This document shows positions 5,096-8,781 of a DNA stretch of 8,781 nucleotides, piece after piece (position 1 is the first letter of the stretch; each line of letters opens with the position of its first letter). This stretch comes from Candidatus Kerfeldbacteria bacterium RIFOXYC2_FULL_38_9 (lineage in GTDB: Bacteria; Patescibacteriota; Patescibacteriia; UBA9570; XYC2-FULL-38-9): positions 3,927 through 12,707 of the forward strand of contig MHKJ01000034.1 of the NCBI GenBank assembly GCA_001818355.1, given 5' to 3'. The notes beneath the pieces are model-generated. The model was not told the DNA's origin. It searched no databases and saw only the letters and a list, made by a program, of their open reading frames with translations. A program made the translations under genes and the position numbers.

Positions 5096-6094
5096 ATGAA
5101 AAAACAATTACCGATAATTTATCAAAATATTTTAACGGAGATCACCGCCTCTCAGCATGTAATGTTGGTTACACACCAAAATCCAGATGGTGATGCGGTA
5201 GGATCTACTTTGGCCATGGCGCATTTTTTGGAAAATATGCAAAAACCATATACTTGTTTTTGCGTAGACGCGCCACCAAAAAGTTTGGCTTTCTTGCCTG
5301 GTGTTCTTAACATCAGCAACAACCCAGATCATTGGCTGGCAACCCGAGCTAAATTTGATTTACTGATTGCTTTAGACGCCGGCGATTTAAAACACGCGGG
5401 CATTACGGATTATTTAGTAAAACTTAAACATAAATTTAAAATAATTAATATTGATCATCATGTTACTAATAAAAATTTTGGTCATCATAATTTAGTAGAT
5501 CCCACCGCTTCTTCCGCTTGTGAAATTGTTCATGAATTCTTGTCTGCCATTAATGCGTTAAATAAAAAAATAGCCGATTGTTTGCTTACCGGTTTAATTA
5601 CCGATACCGGCGGGTTTACTAATTTAGCAACCAATGCCTCGGCGATTGGGATCGCTTCCAAGCTTTTACTGCAAGGCGCTAATTTGCCAAAAATTACTAC
5701 TCATACACTACAAAACAGATCAGTTTTTTCCTTGAGGCTTTGGGGCAGAGCTTTGGAGCGTTTACAAACATCACCTTCGGGTATGGTGGTGACGGTTATT
5801 ACTCAAAAAGATCTAACCGATTGCCATGCCACTGAAGAAGACGTTAGCGGCGTGGCCAATTTTTTAAATTCTCTTGATGAACAAAAAGATGCGCGGGCAA
5901 TTTTGGTATTAACGGAACAAAACAACAACAAGGTTAAAGGAAGCTTGCGTACTACGCACCCGTTGATGGATGTGGCCAAATTTGCTACAATATTAGGTGG
6001 AGGTGGGCACAAAAAAGCGGCCGGCTTTACCTTAAGTGCCAAATTGTTTGAAAAAAACGGCAAATACTATCTTCAAAAATTAACCAATAAATAA
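5096..6094 (+). CDS. DHH/DHHA1 phosphoesterase, NrnA-like (nanoRNase/pAp phosphatase family)
   Basis: A 332-residue metal-dependent phosphoesterase of the bifunctional oligoribonuclease and 3'-phosphoadenosine-5'-phosphate phosphatase type. The DHH domain shows motif I HQNPDGDAVGS with H27, D31 and D33, motif II LDAGD near residue 95, the DHH triad D120-H121-H122, and TDTGGF (motif IV, about 167-172). The DHHA1 substrate-binding domain follows, with GSLRTT and the glycine-rich GGGGHKKAAG (301-310). All metal ligands are present, so it should be active. Its place after infB-rbfA is typical of nrnA. Specificity (short RNA, pAp or cyclic dinucleotide products such as pApA) cannot be decided from sequence. 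Its TAA overlaps the clpP ATG by one base. Confidence 0.92.
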   Translation: MKKQLPIIYQNILTEITASQHVMLVTHQNPDGDAVGSTLAMAHFLENMQKPYTCFCVDAPPKSLAFLPGVLNISNNPDHWLATRAKFDLLIALDAGDLKHAGITDYLVKLKHKFKIINIDHHVTNKNFGHHNLVDPTASSACEIVHEFLSAINALNKKIADCLLTGLITDTGGFTNLATNASAIGIASKLLLQGANLPKITTHTLQNRSVFSLRLWGRALERLQTSPSGMVVTVITQKDLTDCHATEEDVSGVANFLNSLDEQKDARAILVLTEQNNNKVKGSLRTTHPLMDVAKFATILGGGGHKKAAGFTLSAKLFEKNGKYYLQKLTNK

Positions 6095-6684
6095 TGCACA
6101 CCGCTCACAACTACTTAATTCCTACGGTTATTGAAAAATCCTCTTATGGGGAAAGGGCTTATGATATTTATTCTCGTCTTTTAAAAGAACGAATAATTTT
6201 TGTTGGTTCTCCGATCGATGACGCAGTGGCCAACACTATTATTGCTCAACTTTTATTTTTAGAGTCACAAGACGCCAGTAAAGACATTAAGTTATACATC
6301 AACTCACCTGGCGGTTCGGTAACTGCCGGCTTGGCCGTATATGACACCATGCAATATATTAAGCCGGATGTATCCACCATTTGTGTGGGCATTGCCGCTT
6401 CCATGGCCGCCATTTTACTTGCGGCGGGCACTAAAGGCAAAAGATTTTGTTTACCCAACGCGGAAATTATGATCCATCAAGTAATGGGCGGCACAGAGGG
6501 TCAGGCCAGTGATATTAAAATCGGAGCCGAACACATTTTAAAAGTTAAGGCCCGTTTAAACAAAATTTTGGTAAAACACACCGGACAATCTTTGGGTAAA
6601 ATAGAAAAAGATACGGACCGAGATAAATTCATGGAAACAGAAGAGGCAAAAAAATATGGTTTAATAGATAAAATAATTACTTAG
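6094..6684 (+). CDS. clpP: ATP-dependent Clp protease proteolytic subunit
   Basis: A 196-residue ClpP serine protease, the barrel-forming subunit that degrades proteins fed by a Clp ATPase. The catalytic triad is intact: S103 in GIAASMAA, H128 in MIHQ and D177 in RDKF, with the same Ser-His and His-Asp spacing (25 and 49) as E. coli ClpP. The oxyanion loop SPGGSVTAG (about 70-78) and the handle helix with DIKIGAEHILKVKARLN are present. The N-terminus, which in some ClpPs is a cleaved propeptide, is short (IPTVIEKSSYGERAYDIYSRLL). Start and DHH stop share TAATG, implying translational coupling. No Clp ATPase gene is in the window. Confidence 0.97.
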   Translation: MHTAHNYLIPTVIEKSSYGERAYDIYSRLLKERIIFVGSPIDDAVANTIIAQLLFLESQDASKDIKLYINSPGGSVTAGLAVYDTMQYIKPDVSTICVGIAASMAAILLAAGTKGKRFCLPNAEIMIHQVMGGTEGQASDIKIGAEHILKVKARLNKILVKHTGQSLGKIEKDTDRDKFMETEEAKKYGLIDKIIT

Positions 6685-6693
6685 TTTTTAAAT

Positions 6694-7527
6694 ATGAATC
6701 AAGAATACCTGCATCCCATTACCTATATTACAGACTGTCGAGATGACAACACCTTGGGCCGCTTAAGAACCAGGGTTTCCACTCTTTTTTCCGGCAGTAG
6801 CGTGGTTTTTGTGCGTGTTTCTTCTAATTTAAGCTCAGCTGATGTGGAGGCCGCTATCAATTTAGTGGATATTATTGATGCTTACGATGGCCATCCGGGA
6901 ATTATTTTGGTAAATGTAGCTCCCAGAAACGGCAATGCTAAAAGATGGCCCAACGGTACGCCTTTTGGTTGGTTGCAACTGGGGAACTTGGCTATTTTTA
7001 CCACTATTGACGGCTACACTTTGAGTTTAATTCAAAAAGTTTTAAAACAACAATTAACCGTTAAAATTTACGACATTCCTACTTGTGTGCCTAAAATGGA
7101 CTTAAGTGCGGAAACCCAAAAACGCATCATTAATACTCAATTTAGAAGTTTTGATTATTTACCTCGGTTGGCGGCAGAAATAGTTCACGGCAGACCACTG
7201 CCTATTACAGAAACTTTTTCAGAAATTCCGATTATGCCGCTTTCTACCTGCTGGATAGACTCTTTTGGCAATATCAAAACCAATATTTTACCAGAAGAAA
7301 TAGATTTTAAGGTTGGCGAAGATCGTGTTTTGCGTGTGGGTGAAAACAAACAATTCCGTTTACCTTGTTATGAACGCTTAAAAGACATTCCCGACAATGT
7401 GGCCGCTCTTACGGTTGGCAGTTCCGGCTTAGGTGATAAGCGATTTATTGAAATCATGAAACAAGGCAAAAGCGCCGCTTGTGAACTCGGCCTCACCACC
7501 GGCGAACAACTACGATATATAAAGTAA
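6694..7527 (+). CDS. Divergent SAM hydroxide adenosyltransferase-like protein (DUF62 / SAM_HAT fold)
   Basis: A 277-residue protein resembling the family that splits S-adenosylmethionine with water or halide (SAM hydrolase, chlorinase, fluorinase). The N-terminal ITYITDCRDD (9-18) matches the LLTDFG-type first strand; HPGIILVNVAPRNG (67-80) occupies the place of VVDPGVG; GNLAIFTTIDGYTLSLI matches the DNG.LS region; and IDSFGNIKTNI (188-198) is the C-terminal IDxFGN-TN signature. The conserved Asp-Arg-His set appears lost: A76 replaces Asp, K83 stands near the Arg position and R151 replaces the His of FHGRD. It may therefore bind nucleosides without this chemistry. It starts 9 nt after clpP without a Shine-Dalgarno and is the last gene of the housekeeping run; the accessory region begins right after it. 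Confidence 0.72.
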   Translation: MNQEYLHPITYITDCRDDNTLGRLRTRVSTLFSGSSVVFVRVSSNLSSADVEAAINLVDIIDAYDGHPGIILVNVAPRNGNAKRWPNGTPFGWLQLGNLAIFTTIDGYTLSLIQKVLKQQLTVKIYDIPTCVPKMDLSAETQKRIINTQFRSFDYLPRLAAEIVHGRPLPITETFSEIPIMPLSTCWIDSFGNIKTNILPEEIDFKVGEDRVLRVGENKQFRLPCYERLKDIPDNVAALTVGSSGLGDKRFIEIMKQGKSAACELGLTTGEQLRYIK

Positions 7528-7532
7528 TTTGC

Positions 7533-7604
7533 GTTTATACTGCGTATATAATACCGATATTGGTAGGATATGCGCAATGTTTTCGCATATAAACCAGTTA
7601 GATG
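7533..7604 (+). other. Candidate integron recombination site A (left cassette boundary)
   Basis: An imperfect stem pairs GTTTATA-C-TGCG (7533-7544) with CGCA-TATAAAC (7584-7594), leaving C7540 unpaired in the L''-like arm, as in canonical attC. It is followed after 2 nt by GTTAGAT (7597-7603), which fits the R' box GTTRRRY. A convincing R'' box (RYYYAAC) is not seen upstream, so this could be an attI-like or degenerate site. It begins 5 nt after the stop of the SAM-family gene. Smaller inverted repeats are nested: TACC/GGTA (7552-7565) and ATATGCG/CGCATAT (7568-7590). Confidence 0.4.
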
Positions 7605-7617
7605 ACATATTTGGCGG

Positions 7618-7655
7618 CCATGTGTTATGATGGTGTCTACTAGTCATCAACATGG
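7618..7655 (+). repeat. Interrupted inverted repeat upstream of the coiled-coil gene
   Basis: CCATGT (7618-7623) pairs with ACATGG (7650-7655), and TGATG (7628-7632) with CATCA (7645-7649), leaving a 4-nt bulge and a 12-nt loop. It has no T-tract. It lies between site A and the gene start and could be a regulatory or recombination-related fold. Confidence 0.4.
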
Positions 7656-7694
7656 GGGTACGAAAATAATTAATATATTAAGAATAATCCATCT

Positions 7695-8000
7695 ATGCCA
7701 TCATTTGATAATCTTCGGAGAATATTCAAAAAAGAAACTAAGCACGAAAGCACGGCAACTGATAGTGAATCGTTACGGATTGAATCTTTACGGGCGCGTA
7801 TTAAAGAGCTTGAAAAGGAACGAAACAATCTATTGAAAGGGCCTTCTTATGAATCACATCCTCTTTATGCATCAGGGGATTCTCAGAGACGAGAACTAAA
7901 CCGTAATATTGAGAGAATCAATCAGGAAATTGAAAATTTACATAGAGAGATACAGGGTCAGCCTCCACTATTATTTAACGACAGCGAGAGACCATACTAG
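7695..8000 (+). CDS. Hypothetical coiled-coil protein, 101 residues
   Basis: A highly charged, soluble protein with two helical segments rich in heptad spacing: LRIESLRARIKELEKERNNLL (about 27-47, with Leu/Ile every three to four residues) and LNRNIERINQEIENLHREI (about 68-86). They are separated by a loop containing SHPLYASGDS, a plausible hairpin turn, so the protein may be an antiparallel helical hairpin or oligomer. No signal peptide or membrane segment. No Shine-Dalgarno is visible before the ATG. An overlapping frame at 7627-7836 is less protein-like. I do not recognise the family and propose no function. It is the only good reading frame in the candidate cassette and is followed by a terminator about 78 nt downstream. 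Confidence 0.55.
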   Translation: MPSFDNLRRIFKKETKHESTATDSESLRIESLRARIKELEKERNNLLKGPSYESHPLYASGDSQRRELNRNIERINQEIENLHREIQGQPPLLFNDSERPY

Positions 8001-8077
8001 ACGTTTTTGGCACGGATCTGTAAATAGAGAATTAATCTTAGGTCGCCAAATACAACATCTAACAGCGCGTATGCGAC

Positions 8078-8099
8078 CACCTTTTAAAGAGGTGTTTTT
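8078..8099 (+). terminator. Rho-independent terminator after the coiled-coil gene
   Basis: CACCTTT (8078-8084) pairs with AGAGGTG (8088-8094) across TAA, with one G-T pair, and is followed by five T residues (8095-8099). It lies just inside the left arm of the candidate attC-like site. Confidence 0.65.
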
Positions 8100-8151
8100 G
8101 CATTTTGGGTGAGATGGGTTTAGGATAAGTCTGTTGGCATTTAATAACCAA

Positions 8152-8206
8152 TTGCCTCGCTCGAATTATGATTGCTTACGCAATTTTATCATAATTCGGC
8201 TCGGCA
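8152..8206 (+). repeat. Long imperfect hairpin (cruciform-like inverted repeat)
   Basis: TTGCC, then CGAATTATGAT (8162-8172) on the left pair with ATCATAATTCG (8189-8199), then GGCAA on the right, with a small asymmetric interior (TCGCT versus GCTC) and a nested TGC/GCA tip. The 11-bp core is perfect. It forms the central stem of the candidate attC-like site, where integron sites carry their variable terminal structure. Confidence 0.7.
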
Positions 8207-8256
8207 ACTGCGCATTACGCGCGAACGTTAGGTGAAATAAATTTTTAACTCTTAAT

Positions 8257-8511
8257 ATGAATTACGTTGATTTATTAGGTTATGTTGCTGGCATTTTGGT
8301 TGTGAGTTCTCTTTTACCACAAACTATAAAAAGCTGGAAAACAAAATCAACTAAAGATCTATCACTTTTACGTTATATTATATATGTCATAGGTATAATC
8401 CTTTGGCTTACTTATGGCATTATAATCAAAAATGGACCAATGTTACTAATGAACAGTATTGCATTAATATTGGCAAGTTCTATTCTTTATTTAAAAATAC
8501 GACATGGGTAA
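8257..8511 (+). CDS. SemiSWEET sugar transporter (PQ-loop/MtN3 half transporter)
   Basis: An 84-residue inner-membrane protein with three predicted transmembrane helices (about 5-24, 38-57, 61-80), the exact size of a bacterial SemiSWEET, which dimerises to form a sugar facilitator. The PQ motif at P21-Q22 and the following basic KSWKTKSTKDLS loop are typical. W50 and N66 match the conserved Trp and Asn that line the sugar pocket in characterised SemiSWEETs. It starts 24 nt after the GTTAGGT box of site B, as cassette genes often do, and the AGGTG at 8231 is too far to be a normal ribosome binding site. Its neighbours are a hypothetical gene and a transposase remnant, so the sugar and its metabolic link are unknown. 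Confidence 0.93.
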   Translation: MNYVDLLGYVAGILVVSSLLPQTIKSWKTKSTKDLSLLRYIIYVIGIILWLTYGIIIKNGPMLLMNSIALILASSILYLKIRHG

Positions 8512-8531
8512 AAGAGTTAAAAATTTACTTC

Positions 8532-8538
8532 CCCTAAC
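8532..8538 (+). other. R''-like box after the SemiSWEET gene
   Basis: CCCTAAC resembles the R'' consensus RYYYAAC except for its first base and lies 21 nt after the SemiSWEET stop, where a cassette's attC would begin. No matching GTTRRRY box is found before the transposase remnant; GTTAATC at 8577 does not fit. It may be the left stump of an attC split by the insertion, or chance. Confidence 0.2.
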
Positions 8539-8577
8539 TACCTATATACCAGTCAATGAAAAGGTGCGGATAAATGG

Positions 8578-8781
8578 TTAATCTGGTTCCTGATATGGTG
8601 GATTGTTTTTTCAAACTGCATGAATAATACGTGTTATTTTGTTCATGGTAGCAACCAGGGCGACTCGATATGGCTTTCCTTCTGACCTTTTCTTTTGGAA
8701 AAATCGTTGAAATTACTAGCAAGGATTCAAATCGAAAAATATCAACCTGTGTCAATCCGGTTGCTTTTTGGCTTATTTGTG
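8578..8781 (-). pseudogene. Decayed C-terminal part of an IS110-family-like transposase (partial)
   Basis: On the minus strand, one frame carries FQRFFQKKRSEGKPYRVAL (from 8712) followed by VATMNKITRIIHAV (ending at 8614), the pattern of the C-terminal Transposase_20 domain of IS110-type DEDD transposases (NPW..FYERL..GKP.KVALVAVMRKLL.ILN). An NPC sits just upstream in the same frame. The frame is broken by TGA at 8611-8613, TAA/TAG at 8713-8718 and further stops to the right; KNNPPYQEPD and a TAA at 8578-8580 continue the ending. It runs off the window edge. An open frame at 8534-8755 in another phase is a shadow. Stops of all three types argue against an alternative genetic code. Confidence 0.6.

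Larger units (their letters stand above)
7598..8227 (+). mobile_element. Putative gene cassette carrying a coiled-coil protein
   Basis: A unit of about 630 bp bounded by two GTTRRRY boxes in the same orientation (G^TTAGAT at 7597, G^TTAGGT at 8227), with one main reading frame (7695-8000), a terminator (8078-8099) and a long imperfect inverted repeat at its 3' end. This is the layout of an integron gene cassette. No integrase or second complete cassette lies within view, so cassette status is inferred. Confidence 0.4.
8057..8233 (+). other. Candidate attC-like recombination site B
   Basis: Read 5' to 3': ATCTAAC (8057-8063, fits R'' RYYYAAC), GCGCGTATGCG (8065-8075, L''), a long interior, CGCA-T-TACGCGC (8211-8222, L' with one extra T), GAAC, and GTTAGGT (8227-8233, fits R' GTTRRRY). 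R'' pairs with R' except for one G-T wobble, and L'' pairs fully with L' apart from the extra T8215. At 177 bp it is longer than typical attC sites, and the unpaired base is in L' rather than L''. The interior carries the terminator and a strong hairpin at 8152-8206. Confidence 0.5.

Noticed and set aside
7627..7836. 69-residue frame overlapping the start of the coiled-coil gene
   Set aside because: It overlaps a better frame by 142 bp, starts inside a hairpin, and lacks recognisable protein features. Not excluded with certainty.
7909..8112. 67-residue frame overlapping the end of the coiled-coil gene and the terminator
   Set aside because: It runs through the terminator and the left arm of the repeat structure and has no start signal.
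8578..8718. Recoded stop (TGA read as an amino acid), suggested by TGA in the transposase-like frame
   Set aside because: TAA and TAG also interrupt the same frame, and the intact genes in the window need no recoding; decay explains it better.
8534..8755. 73-residue minus-strand open frame with a helix-turn-helix-like start (TGLTQVDIF)
   Set aside because: The shifted frame over the same bases carries a recognisable IS110-type C-terminal pattern, so this frame is an accidental product of a decayed transposase.

Overview
The window looks like a piece of a small, AT-rich bacterial genome, most likely a member of the Candidate Phyla Radiation (Patescibacteria). This is inferred from several proteins that resemble Patescibacteria families as I know them: a short IF-2, a small bactofilin paired with a divergent diacylglycerol-kinase-like protein, a YerC/TrpR-like regulator and a divergent SAM-hydroxide-adenosyltransferase-like protein. 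Genes are tightly packed and most lack a clear Shine-Dalgarno. No 16S or ribosomal protein gene is present, so the lineage cannot be fixed.

Layout. (1) Bases 13-1413, minus strand: a 52-residue single-pass membrane protein followed after 10 nt by tRNA-Arg(CCU); a TrpR/YerC-like regulator with its own promoter and repeated upstream boxes; and a GNAT acetyltransferase that is clearly more GC-rich than its surroundings and has the only textbook Shine-Dalgarno in the window. (2) Bases 1414-7527, plus strand: a housekeeping run of bactofilin, DAGK-like protein, infB (IF-2), rbfA, a DHH/DHHA1 phosphoesterase (NrnA-like), clpP and a SAM-hydroxide-adenosyltransferase-like gene. The infB-rbfA-DHH order is a classic translation/RNA-turnover cluster. 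clpP overlaps the DHH gene by one base. Internal promoters are visible before infB and before the DHH gene. (3) Bases 7528-8781: an accessory region with a different texture. It holds two sites resembling integron recombination sites (paired imperfect L boxes followed by GTTAGAT at 7597 and GTTAGGT at 8227), a coiled-coil protein of unknown function, a Rho-independent terminator, a SemiSWEET sugar transporter, and the decayed C-terminal end of an IS110-like transposase that runs off the right edge.

The most interesting reading is that the right end is a gene-cassette array (coiled-coil cassette, then SemiSWEET cassette) inserted immediately after a conserved housekeeping operon, with an IS110-type element inserted or decayed next to it. 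No integrase gene is in view, so the integron interpretation is a hypothesis supported by sequence structure only. Other points of note are predicted leaderless transcripts for several genes, possible mutually exclusive pairing in the GNAT leader, and apparent loss of the usual catalytic residues in the SAM-adenosyltransferase-like and DAGK-like proteins.
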